In this document: positions 56,524 through 64,000 of the stretch, one piece after another
How the letters are laid out: each line of letters begins with the position of its first letter
How positions within the stretch are numbered: the first letter of the stretch is position 1
DNA from: Rhodobacteraceae bacterium NBU2976
Lineage (GTDB): Bacteria > Pseudomonadota > Alphaproteobacteria > Rhodobacterales > Rhodobacteraceae
Length of the DNA: 64,000 bases
NCBI GenBank assembly: GCA_023630215.1
Contig: JALPRQ010000001.1
Span: 2,232,001-2,296,000, forward strand
Reading direction: 5' to 3'
Made by a program: the position numbers and the translations under genes
The notes under the pieces: generated by a model
What the model was told of the DNA's origin: nothing
Seen by the model: only the letters and a program-made list of their open reading frames with translations
Database searches by the model: none

Positions 56524-57411
56524 TCACTCCGGGATCACCAGATCGGGCAGCGAAAATTCATGCAACGCCTCCGCCGCCCGCAACCGTTTGAGGACCCGAT
56601 AGCGGGGTTCATGCAAGCGCTTGTAAACATCATGCACGGCGTCGGCATCGCCACTTTCCTGCGCTTGTGCGATGACCGCATGGGCATTCTTTCCATACCC
56701 TGACGCGCCAGTGCGCCAACCGACTTTGCGCTGCCAGGCATCAAATCCTTCGCACATGAAATGTAGCAGGTAAGCCCCGTTGTCCCTGCCCCAGTGTAGG
56801 ATTTGCACATCATCATCTGCGAATGTCGGATAATGCTGACGAATTTGCGATACGTTCAGATCCCTGCGCACAAAGGATTTGCCAAAATCATGCCCTGCCA
56901 ATCCATGCCGTTTGCGAAACAAACTGCCATCGCGACGATAGACATTTCGGTTGGTCTCCCGATCGATCGGGGTTCGAAAGGCAAAAGTCGGCGGGGTCGC
57001 GATATTGGGCAACAGTTCAGCGGTTTCGAAATTCACACATCCGACCTCGGCCGGGACGGCCGCCAAATGCTCCGCGATCGTGCCATCGCGCATCAGCGCA
57101 AATTCATCGCCATCAACAAATAAGGCCCAATCTGTTTCCAGCGCGGCATAAGCGTTCAGATACACGGCATTCTGTCGCATTGTGAACCGATCCTCGGGCG
57201 TCAGCCCCATTTCGCGCCAAACATCTGGCGTGCAGGGGATGAACGAGACATTCTGGGCAGGCGTGATCGCCGTTAATGCCGGATCGTCAGGATCATCAAA
57301 ATATACAATTATTCGTGTAGCGCCCATCTTCTGATACCAGCGGACAAACCGCTCTACCACAGCGATCGGCTCTCTGATGATTGCGATAACGGTGTAATCC
57401 CCACGGCTCAT
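56524..57411 (-). CDS. glycosyltransferase family 2-like protein
   Basis: A 295-residue protein. The N-terminal half resembles GT-A glycosyltransferases of the Glyco_tranf_2_4/GT92-like group: YTVIAIIREPIAVVERFVRWY, GATRIIVYFDD, and the DxD-type metal motif in WALFVDGDEFAL. A His-rich segment ILHWGRDNGAYLLHFM follows. No membrane helix or signal peptide, so cytoplasmic. Acceptor and donor are unknown. It sits between rplA and rplJ, which are adjacent in most bacteria, after the rplA terminator. Confidence 0.8.
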   Translation of the reverse strand: MSRGDYTVIAIIREPIAVVERFVRWYQKMGATRIIVYFDDPDDPALTAITPAQNVSFIPCTPDVWREMGLTPEDRFTMRQNAVYLNAYAALETDWALFVDGDEFALMRDGTIAEHLAAVPAEVGCVNFETAELLPNIATPPTFAFRTPIDRETNRNVYRRDGSLFRKRHGLAGHDFGKSFVRRDLNVSQIRQHYPTFADDDVQILHWGRDNGAYLLHFMCEGFDAWQRKVGWRTGASGYGKNAHAVIAQAQESGDADAVHDVYKRLHEPRYRVLKRLRAAEALHEFSLPDLVIPE

Positions 57412-57475
57412 CAGATCGGTCCTATGCGTTTTCTATCAGTGTCATGCCCGATTATTCCCCGATATGCCAACACTC

Positions 57476-57507
57476 AAAAAACCGAAGGGCCGAAAACTCG
57501 GCCCTTC
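57476..57507 (-). terminator. rho-independent terminator after rplA
   Basis: GAAGGGCCGA (57484-57493) pairs perfectly with TCGGCCCTTC (57498-57507) around a short AAAC loop, and the RNA runs into six T residues (57476-57481). It ends the secE-nusG-rplKA side. Confidence 0.92.
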
Positions 57508-57532
57508 AAAACACGATATTTGTGTGATCGGA

Positions 57533-58228
57533 TCAGGCTGTCGCGGACGACACGTCAATCGAAACACCCGGGCCCATCGTCGAGCTGAGCGAGATCTTTT
57601 TCATATAGGTGCCTTTCGCGCCTGTCGGCTTGGCCCTGTTCACCGCATCAACGATGGCCTTCACGTTGGCAACCAGCTGATCTTCGGTGAAGGAAGCCTT
57701 GCCAATACCAGCGTGCAGAATGCCGGCTTTTTCGACACGGAACTGAACTTCACCGCCCTTGGCAGCTTCGACAGCTTCCTTGACATCCGTGGTGACAGTG
57801 CCAACACGCGGGTTTGGCATCAGGTTACGCGGACCCAGCACTTTACCCAGACGGCCAACGATCGGCATCATGTCCGGGGTGGCAATGCAGCGATCAAATT
57901 CGATCGTGCCGCCCTGAACGATTTCCATCAGGTCTTCGGCGCCAACGATATCCGCACCAGCAGCTTTCGCTTCGTCCGCTTTTTCACCGCGTGCAAACAC
58001 AGCAACGCGCATGGTTTTACCGGTGCCCGAAGGCAGGGTTACCGTGCCGCGGACCATTTGATCGGCGTGACGCGGGTCAACACCCAGGTTCAGCGCAATA
58101 TCGATGGTCTCGTCAAACTTGGCCGAGGCATTTGCCTTGACCATTTTCACAGCTTCTTCGACCGTCACGTTGGACTGGCCGTTGAACGCGTCTTTTGCTT
58201 TTGCAAAACGTTTTCCCACTTTAGCCAT
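57533..58228 (-). CDS. rplA: 50S ribosomal protein L1
   Basis: A 231-residue L1, the mobile stalk moving E-site tRNA. It has [40 protein letters not shown] and the signature [20 protein letters not shown]. In E. coli it represses rplKA translation. Usual length. Three bases after rplK. Confidence 0.98.
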   Translation of the reverse strand: MAKVGKRFAKAKDAFNGQSNVTVEEAVKMVKANASAKFDETIDIALNLGVDPRHADQMVRGTVTLPSGTGKTMRVAVFARGEKADEAKAAGADIVGAEDLMEIVQGGTIEFDRCIATPDMMPIVGRLGKVLGPRNLMPNPRVGTVTTDVKEAVEAAKGGEVQFRVEKAGILHAGIGKASFTEDQLVANVKAIVDAVNRAKPTGAKGTYMKKISLSSTMGPGVSIDVSSATA

Positions 58229-58231
58229 GAT

Positions 58232-58660
58232 TTATCCTTTCACCTCGATACCCATCGACCGCGCAGAGCCCATGATGATCTGCATCGCGGCTTCGACGTC
58301 GTTGGCGGACAGGTCAACCATTTTGGCTTCGGCGATCTCGCGAACCTGTTTGGCCGTCACGGACGCAACGGTTTCGCGACCGGGCTTGTTCGCGCCCGAA
58401 TTTACCTTGGCAGCTTTCTTCAGGAAGTAAGAGGCCGGCGGCGTCTTGATGTCCATCGTAAAGGATTTATCAACATAATAGGTAATGATCGTCGGGCATG
58501 GTGCACCCGGTTCCATTTCCTGCGTCTTGGCGTTGAACGCCTTGCAGAATTCCATAATGTTGATGCCGCGCTGACCCAGTGCAGGGCCGACGGGCGGGGA
58601 GGGATTGGCTTTGCCTGCAGGGATCTGCAGCTTCATCTTGCCAGCGACCTTTTTGGCCAT
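58232..58660 (-). CDS. rplK: 50S ribosomal protein L11
   Basis: A 142-residue L11 of the GTPase-associated centre, needed for the RelA stringent response. It has [36 protein letters not shown] and [19 protein letters not shown]. Exact usual length. Preceded by nusG after about 100 bases. Confidence 0.98.
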   Translation of the reverse strand: MAKKVAGKMKLQIPAGKANPSPPVGPALGQRGINIMEFCKAFNAKTQEMEPGAPCPTIITYYVDKSFTMDIKTPPASYFLKKAAKVNSGANKPGRETVASVTAKQVREIAEAKMVDLSANDVEAAMQIIMGSARSMGIEVKG

Positions 58661-58763
58661 TGGGCTTCTCCTTTTATCACCGTCCTTGGGGATGCGTCCC
58701 CGCAGACATTTGGTTTAGTGGTCCGGTCCGGGTGCGCACACCCTCGCCTCCCACGACGAGCAC

Positions 58764-59297
58764 TCAGGTCCGTTTATGAACCTGCGTGTATTCCAGTTCG
58801 ACCGGCGTTGCGCGGCCAAAAATCGATACGGACACTTTCAGGCGGGAATTGTCTGCATCCACCTCTTCGACCGTACCTGCAAATCCTTCGAACGGACCAT
58901 CGGTCACGTCCACTTCTTCGCCAACTTCGAAGATTATCGTCGAGCGCGGCTTCTCTGCCCCCTCTTCGACCTGGTTCAACAGCGCGGCGACTTCCTTGTC
59001 ACGCAACGGTGCCGGTTTGCCTTGCGGGCCAAGGAACCCCATGACGCGGTTGGTATCCATGATCATGTGATAGCCCTTGTCGGTCATCTCCATCTTGACC
59101 AGCACGTAGCCGGGCATGAAGCGTTTCTCGACCTGAACCTTTTTGCCTTTGCGAACCTCGATCACCTCTTCGGTCGGCACCAGCACTTCTTCGATATCGT
59201 CTTCCAGACCGTTTTGAACAGCCGCTTCACGGATCGCTTCCGCGACTTTCTTCTCGGAGTTCGAGAGAACGCTCACAGAATACCAGCGTTTTGCCAT
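58764..59297 (-). CDS. nusG: transcription termination/antitermination factor NusG
   Basis: A 177-residue NusG, binding polymerase clamp, Rho and ribosomal S10. It begins MAKRWYSVSVLSNSEKKVAE, has RKGKKVQVEKRFMPGYVLVK, and the C-terminal KOW domain VTDGPFEGFAGTVEEVD. The frame is open 15 codons upstream, but ATG 59297 matches the family. Between secE and rplK. Confidence 0.98.
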   Translation of the reverse strand: MAKRWYSVSVLSNSEKKVAEAIREAAVQNGLEDDIEEVLVPTEEVIEVRKGKKVQVEKRFMPGYVLVKMEMTDKGYHMIMDTNRVMGFLGPQGKPAPLRDKEVAALLNQVEEGAEKPRSTIIFEVGEEVDVTDGPFEGFAGTVEEVDADNSRLKVSVSIFGRATPVELEYTQVHKRT

Positions 59298-59351
59298 ATC
59301 GTCCGATCCTTCGGTCTGGTGCGCGGTTGCGCGTATTATCAAAACAGAACA

Positions 59352-59379
59352 GAGCGCGCAGACGAATCGAAGCGCGCTC
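59352..59379 (-). terminator. hairpin between secE and nusG
   Basis: GAGCGCGC (59352-59359) pairs with GCGCGCTC (59372-59379), followed on the minus strand by a T-rich TGTTCTGTTTTG. It may attenuate nusG or separate it from secE. Confidence 0.6.
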
Positions 59380-59423
59380 GGCCATAGGTTCGGGCCGCGC
59401 TATACCGCGCGCCCCCTAATCGA

Positions 59424-59621
59424 TCAAGAGGCGAACAGAAGGATCATTTCCAGCGCAAACTGAATGATCTGATCCGTGAAAAAGAAGAACAGCGCCGCCA
59501 GAGCTGCCATGATAAACACCATGATAGTTGTCAGAACGGTTTCACGGCGAGTCGGCCAAACGACCTTGGACACTTCGGCGCGAACCTGCTGAACGAACTG
59601 GAACGGATTGGCTTTCGCCAT
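59424..59621 (-). CDS. secE: protein translocase subunit SecE
   Basis: A 65-residue single-helix SecE that clamps SecY. It has the amphipathic signature FVQQVRAEVSKVVWPTRRET and one transmembrane helix (about residues 30-58). This short form is usual in alphaproteobacteria. No tuf or tRNA-Trp lies upstream, unlike in many relatives. Confidence 0.96.
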   Translation of the reverse strand: MAKANPFQFVQQVRAEVSKVVWPTRRETVLTTIMVFIMAALAALFFFFTDQIIQFALEMILLFAS

Positions 59622-59655
59622 CGGGCTTCTCCTGCAAGAGCATTGATCGACGGGT

Positions 59656-59684
59656 CACATACGGGTTCTGACAGCGGAATTCAA
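59656..59684 (-). promoter_or_regulatory. promoter of secE
   Basis: On the minus strand TTGAAT (59679-59684) and TATGTG (59656-59661) are 17 bases apart, about 35 bases before secE. Confidence 0.6.
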
Positions 59685-59729
59685 GCCGTAACCCGCGCCC
59701 GGTCCACACGCTGTTCGCGAAAATATCGG

Positions 59730-61541
59730 TTACAACCCCTGCCCGGTCAATGCGAACAGGATATCGCGATACCGTATAACCCGAATAAAAGCCGATTCGC
59801 GGGTGGCACCTTCCAACATGATCTGCAGATAGGGTTGTGCCGCCTCGATATCCTGCTGCCGTGCATAATACATCCCAATCGCCCCGCTCGAACGTTGCGC
59901 CAGGTCAGGATCGGCAATCATCAACATCAATTCTTCTGCAAGGGAAATATCCCCGTCATCAACCGATTTTTGCACCAGTATATTATAAAGCGCGTCCAAC
60001 TGTTTGCGCATTTCGTAACCGACGGTTTCACTTATCAGACCATCGGAAAGCTGCTGGCCGCGAATATTCTCTAACCGCTCGATGATTGGTAAAATTTCGT
60101 AAGTTGTTCCAAACTCCATCAGCGCCATTGCCGCCCTATGATAGTTGCCAAAAATCGTTTCTGGCGTGGAAACAGCATCGATGCGGGAAAACAGGTCCGC
60201 AGGCCCGGTTCTGGCCAGCATGCCGATTACCCAATCCTCATCTGCATCGAGATCACCGGATCCCGTGAAATAGTCAAAGACATATTCTGCGTAACGACTG
60301 GCGACATCAGGATGACCATGTTCACTCAGTGCCCCGACAATGCGCGCCATCGGATAACCCGTTGCGCGCATTTCATAGTCAGATAAATCGCGGTCAAACT
60401 CCCACTTCTCTCGATCCAGCCATTCAATCGCCGCCGTGATATTTTCGGCCTCCAAAGGATATGAAACCGCCTGCAGCCGCGCCTGCGTTCGCTTGGCAGG
60501 GTCATCAATCATCGCCAACATCTTATCAGCCAGTTCAAATTCCCCCCCCACATAAAGTGCCCGGGCCATCAGGCTGGCATATCGGGATTGAATATTCGGG
60601 TCGGGAGACAACGCCATGGCATCGGCAATCCAGAATGCGCTCTCGGCGCTCATCCCGGTTTCGATATCGTTCATCTCGGACACCAGTTGATTGATCTTCA
60701 GTTCCAGCAATCGCAAGCTGTCGGGTGTTTCACCATACTCTGTCATGATCTGGTCGCGTATGTCCGGAAAACCGGCGAAATGCGCTTGGATGATCACTGT
60801 TTCGATCACCTCCTCGTTGGCCGGGATAGCCCCAGATTGCAAAAGGTCCCGCAGAACCTCAAAAATATAATAACCCTGCTCTTCGAACCCATAAAACGCC
60901 AGACGACGGGCGGCGACAGCGGCATCTTCGGGTGATAAGGTCTGTTGGACCGGGTCACTGATCCCCCACAGCAAAACATCATAACTCACATGCATCTGAT
61001 CGAGCCACCCCTGCTGCCTTTGCAACTGCAGAACCTCTGACAAATGGCGAAACAGGTCTGGTGAATTCGGCTCTCTCGGCACAAGATTCAGACCGGTTTG
61101 TAACATCTCGAACGCCTTGTCCGTTTGATCGGACAGCAGCAATTCTTTCGCCATTGAAAGATAACGGCCCAGCCCAAGATAGACATAGTCAGGCAAGGCG
61201 ATCTGATCTTTTGCGGTCAAATAATAGGCGTCAGCAATATCAGTTTGATTTTGCCGATAAAACTGGGTCGCAATTCGGGTCATTTGATAATACCCCAGAA
61301 CAGACTGGTGGCGACGAAACAGATCAAAGGCCAAATCCTCCATCCAAATTTGATAAAGGGCTGGAATCATGACAATCAGAAAGTCCTGCCTATCCTGCGT
61401 CGGCAGGGTCTCAATCTCGGCCACAATGGCTGATACCAGACAATCCGGCTCAATATTGTCGGCGCAAAGGCGGGATTGTGAATTGGCCGCATAGGTCCCC
61501 ATCAACAACAGCAGGAAAGCGAGTGAGAAAAATCGCGACAT
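59730..61541 (-). CDS. large exported helical-repeat-like protein of unknown function
   Basis: About 603 residues from ATG 61541. It has a Sec signal peptide (SRFFSLAFLLLLMGTYAANSQS), then Leu/Ala-rich helices with TPR-like spacing over the whole length, such as YYLTAKDQIALPDYVYLGLG, KAFEMLQTGLNLVPREPNS and ELADKMLAMIDDPAKR. Two cysteines near the N-terminus (CADNIEPDC) could form a disulfide. I recognise no catalytic motif. It is probably a periplasmic or secreted scaffold. Its neighbour across a 230-base gap is the divergent PilJ-like protein, and shared regulation is possible. Confidence 0.7.
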   Translation of the reverse strand: MSRFFSLAFLLLLMGTYAANSQSRLCADNIEPDCLVSAIVAEIETLPTQDRQDFLIVMIPALYQIWMEDLAFDLFRRHQSVLGYYQMTRIATQFYRQNQTDIADAYYLTAKDQIALPDYVYLGLGRYLSMAKELLLSDQTDKAFEMLQTGLNLVPREPNSPDLFRHLSEVLQLQRQQGWLDQMHVSYDVLLWGISDPVQQTLSPEDAAVAARRLAFYGFEEQGYYIFEVLRDLLQSGAIPANEEVIETVIIQAHFAGFPDIRDQIMTEYGETPDSLRLLELKINQLVSEMNDIETGMSAESAFWIADAMALSPDPNIQSRYASLMARALYVGGEFELADKMLAMIDDPAKRTQARLQAVSYPLEAENITAAIEWLDREKWEFDRDLSDYEMRATGYPMARIVGALSEHGHPDVASRYAEYVFDYFTGSGDLDADEDWVIGMLARTGPADLFSRIDAVSTPETIFGNYHRAAMALMEFGTTYEILPIIERLENIRGQQLSDGLISETVGYEMRKQLDALYNILVQKSVDDGDISLAEELMLMIADPDLAQRSSGAIGMYYARQQDIEAAQPYLQIMLEGATRESAFIRVIRYRDILFALTGQGL

Positions 61542-61771
61542 ATTGCGTAACCCTTGAGGATATATAGATTTTTTGATCATTTGGGTAAGAATTTACCGCC
61601 TAAAAGCCACGATAGTAACGTCACGTCAAACCACTGAAAAGCCCCGATTTTTTAGTTAACCTTGCCCTATAATCGCCACTTTCAATATCTAAAGATATGT
61701 GCATTCATAAGTTTTGTAACACTTTTTTGGAATGTCACCATACACTGAGAAAGTGCCGAAAGGAGAGTAAA

Positions 61772-62647
61772 ATGCGACTGAATAAATTGGTGCCTACCAC
61801 GGTGTTTGCAGTCGCGTCGCTGTTTGCCAGTTCTACAATTGTGTTTGCCCAATCGACCAATCTGTCGGCGACGGCCACGCGAATGATTGATGTGTCTGCT
61901 GGTCAGCGTATGCTGGCGCAGCGTATCGTCAAGGCCACATGCTTGTCAGCGGCGCAAGTCAATTTTGCTTCGAATTTCCAGGAAATTCGCGAAGCCCACG
62001 AAGATTTCAAAATTCGGCACTATGCCATGTTGAATGGAAGTTCGACCGAAAACATTCCCAGAACCACAAGCGACGTGATCTTGGGCAATCTCTCGACGGT
62101 CGGCCGAGTATTCCAAGGTTTCTCCCCGATTGTTGATCGCGTGACCCAGACCGGCAATATCGATCAAATCGAACTCGTAAGCCTGAATGACCAGTCCCTG
62201 TTTCTGGTCGGGTCACTCAACGAAACGATTCAACAGATAAGCACTGTTTATGCAGAGAGCCTGTCCTCGCAAAATCTGGGACTTACCCTGACGCTTGATA
62301 TTGCTGCGCGTCAGACCATGTTGTCCCAACAGCTTGTGAAGGAAATGTGCCTGATGCACCTTTTGGGCAACCAAAGTGGTAATATCCAATCCTCGATGGA
62401 TTTGTTCGATGCATCGCTTAACGCTTTGATCGATGGTTTCCCAGCCGCAGGTGTGATTGCCCCGCCAACACAGGAAATTCGCAACAAGCTGATCGAGGTC
62501 AAAAATATCTGGACCACGCTGAAGCCGATCGCGGAAAAGTCGGCGGCAGGCAATGTTCCGGATCGCGACAGCCTTTACATGTTCTCCTTGGCGATGGAGG
62601 CCGTTTTGCGCACCACCTCCGAGGCAACGGCGCTTTACACCCGATAA
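61772..62647 (+). CDS. periplasmic protein with two PilJ/NarX-like sensor modules
   Basis: A 291-residue protein with a Sec signal peptide cleaved near VFA-QS at residue 26. Two similar helical modules follow: SAGQRMLAQRIVKATCL at 43-58 and AARQTMLSQQLVKEMCL at 178-194. This (G/A)xRQ.MLSQR.. pattern is the type IV pilus methyl-accepting transducer N-terminal (PilJ) domain, related to the nitrate-binding P-box region of NarX/NarQ. No transmembrane helix, HAMP or signalling domain follows, so it is a free periplasmic protein. An AGGAGAG site precedes ATG 61772. Ligand unknown. Confidence 0.8.
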   Translation: MRLNKLVPTTVFAVASLFASSTIVFAQSTNLSATATRMIDVSAGQRMLAQRIVKATCLSAAQVNFASNFQEIREAHEDFKIRHYAMLNGSSTENIPRTTSDVILGNLSTVGRVFQGFSPIVDRVTQTGNIDQIELVSLNDQSLFLVGSLNETIQQISTVYAESLSSQNLGLTLTLDIAARQTMLSQQLVKEMCLMHLLGNQSGNIQSSMDLFDASLNALIDGFPAAGVIAPPTQEIRNKLIEVKNIWTTLKPIAEKSAAGNVPDRDSLYMFSLAMEAVLRTTSEATALYTR

Positions 62648-62714
62648 CGGGTTGCATCCGCTGTGAATTACAGCAAGGCTGGCCGGGCGGAATAACCGCA
62701 TAAACAGGCCAGCC

Positions 62715-63632
62715 ATGAATCCCTTTCGCGGTATTCTTTTAAAACTTTTGTCGGTTACCTCCTTCTCTATCATGGGGGCCTTGATCAAGGCGACTCGTGA
62801 CACGGTTCCCGCTGGCGAGGCGGTCTTCTTCCGGTCCTTCTTCGCCATTCCCGTCATCCTGATCTGGCTGGTCTGGCGGAGCGAACTGAAAACTGGCCTC
62901 AAAACCCAAAATGCCATGGCCCATGTCTGGCGTGGTCTGATTGGAACAGCGGCGATGGGGCTTGGCTTTCTGGGCCTTGGTCTCCTGCCCCTGCCCGAGG
63001 TCACTGCCATTGGTTTCGCCGCGCCGATTCTGACGGTGATTTTCGCCGCGATGTTCCTTGGCGAGCAGGTGAAGGCTGTTCGTCTTTCGGCCGTGGTGCT
63101 TGGCCTGATCGGCGTGATCGTCATCCTCTATCCGCGCCTGTCAACCGTCAGCCAAGGTGTAACCGACGATGCGGCATTCGGGGCGTTTGTTGTGCTTGCT
63201 TCGGCTGTCTGCGGCGCGCTGGCGTCTACATTCGTGCGCCGCATGACAACGACCGAACGCACCTCGGCGATCGTGTTCTACTTCTCCTGCACGTCGGCCA
63301 CCTTGTCGCTGTTCACGATTCCCGGTTGGATACTGCCCACGCCAACTCAAATCACATTCCTTGTGACATCCGGTATTTTTGGCGGTCTTGGCCAGATTCT
63401 GCTAACCGCTTGCTACCGCGAGGCCGACGCCGGGGTGATCGCCCCGTTCGACTATACGTCGATGCTGTTCGCGCTGGCCATCGGATACGTTTTCTTTGCC
63501 GAGGTCCCAACCCTCACGGTTCTAATCGGCGCGACAATCGTTATTTCGGCCGGTGTGCTGATCATCTGGCGTGAACGGAAGCTGGGACTGGAGCGTAGTC
63601 GCCAGCGCAAAGTCATGACACCACAGGGGTGA
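62715..63632 (+). CDS. EamA/DMT family transporter
   Basis: A 305-residue membrane protein with ten predicted helices in two EamA repeats. The first covers about 8-140 ([48 protein letters not shown]) and the second 150-290 ([20 protein letters not shown]). Members export or import small metabolites; this clade includes S-adenosylmethionine- and amino-acid-type transporters, but the substrate is undecided. It follows the PilJ-like gene on the same strand by 67 bases. Confidence 0.88.
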   Translation: MNPFRGILLKLLSVTSFSIMGALIKATRDTVPAGEAVFFRSFFAIPVILIWLVWRSELKTGLKTQNAMAHVWRGLIGTAAMGLGFLGLGLLPLPEVTAIGFAAPILTVIFAAMFLGEQVKAVRLSAVVLGLIGVIVILYPRLSTVSQGVTDDAAFGAFVVLASAVCGALASTFVRRMTTTERTSAIVFYFSCTSATLSLFTIPGWILPTPTQITFLVTSGIFGGLGQILLTACYREADAGVIAPFDYTSMLFALAIGYVFFAEVPTLTVLIGATIVISAGVLIIWRERKLGLERSRQRKVMTPQG

Positions 63633-64000
63633 GCTCCACACCAACGGCGAGGCCGCTAGGTTAACCTCCAACACCCCGTACGGCGTGCCGACCGAAACCA
63701 ACTACGCCTCCCCGGTCGCCGAAGACACCGAGGGCTTCATCGGCGAGCGCTATGATGAGGAAACGGGGTTACAGTATCTGAATGCCAGATACTACGATCC
63801 GTTGCTGGGGAGGTTCATTCAGCCGGACTGGTGGGAAGTCACTGAGAAGGGTGTGGGGACGAATAGGTATGCCTATAGCTTTAATGATCCGGTGAATAAG
63901 AGTGACCCGAGTGGGCATGAGGTAACTAGTTGCGAAAATGGAACTACTAACTGTGAGCAAGTCCCTGACGATGAATTCGACGAAACTACACCCGAATATG
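63619..64000 (+). pseudogene. RHS repeat-associated core fragment, 5'-truncated, runs off the window
   Basis: A frame open from 63619 to the window end reads [15 protein letters not shown], then [32 protein letters not shown] in two blocks and [19 protein letters not shown]. This is the hyperconserved C-terminal core of RHS/YD-repeat proteins, which ends at DPSG and is followed by a variable toxin tip. No start codon with a ribosome-binding site and no upstream YD repeats are present; the frame begins inside the end of the transporter gene. It looks like an orphan cassette or a deletion remnant. Its 3' end and any immunity gene lie outside the window. Confidence 0.75.

Noticed and set aside
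57464-59044. A 526-codon plus-strand frame over rplA, rplK and nusG.
   Set aside because: It spans three recognised genes and two intergenic gaps on the other strand, with no family resemblance.
63769-63960. A 63-codon minus-strand frame at the window end.
   Set aside because: It is antisense to the RHS core, whose plus-strand translation matches the family.

Overview
The window is a chromosomal segment of an alphaproteobacterium, most likely a marine Rhodobacteraceae (Roseobacter group) species. The grounds are the fabH-ihfA-merR order, the long (about 360-residue) dCTP deaminase, the BztABCD/AapJQMP-type amino-acid transporter, the ATP12-HAD-rluC-crcB-rarA operon, and the style of the ribosomal proteins. 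The genus is not certain from sequence alone. Nearly all genes lie on the minus strand, so the main clusters read from high to low coordinates.

Positions 1-6.7 kb hold the last codons of fabH, ihfA, a MerR regulator, a tRNA-Pro(GGG) followed closely by dcd, then (minus) argS, a SPOR-domain protein, scpA, scpB and a small basic protein. Positions 6.7-12 kb hold a four-gene ABC importer for acidic amino acids and their amides; both of its permeases carry large extra periplasmic insertions. Positions 12.2-16.7 kb hold an operon with a DUF3052-like protein, rarA, crcB, rluC-type pseudouridine synthase, a HAD phosphatase and ATP12.

Positions 17.1-59.6 kb are the translation and transcription superclusters: secE-nusG-rplKA, rplJL-rpoBC, rpsLG-fusA-tuf, and the S10, spc and alpha operons. 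Gene order is ancestral, but the cluster is broken in four places by unrelated genes. A glycosyltransferase sits between rplA and rplJ. A CPBP membrane protease and a nucleotide-sugar-epimerase-like protein sit between rplW and rplB. A GH3 glycosidase, a GNAT acetyltransferase, a DoxX protein and an unknown AT-rich gene sit between rplP and rpmC. An ArsR-SRPBCC-SRPBCC operon, an alpha/beta hydrolase, an AraC regulator and a Tat-exported metallo-beta-lactamase-fold protein sit between rpmD and rplO. Each ribosomal fragment ends in a hairpin terminator and restarts from its own sigma70-type promoter, so the pieces look functionally separate.

Positions 59.7-64 kb hold a large exported protein of unknown function, a divergent exported protein with two PilJ/NarX-like sensor modules, an EamA transporter, and a 5'-truncated RHS core fragment running off the window end.

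I found no CRISPR array, integrase, phage module or clearly new multi-gene system. The best leads are the binding-protein-like insert inside the BztB permease, Asn in place of rifampicin-pocket His526 of RpoB, an exact FNR box before the CPBP protease gene, the orphan RHS tip, and the fragmented ribosomal operon with repeats at its junctions.
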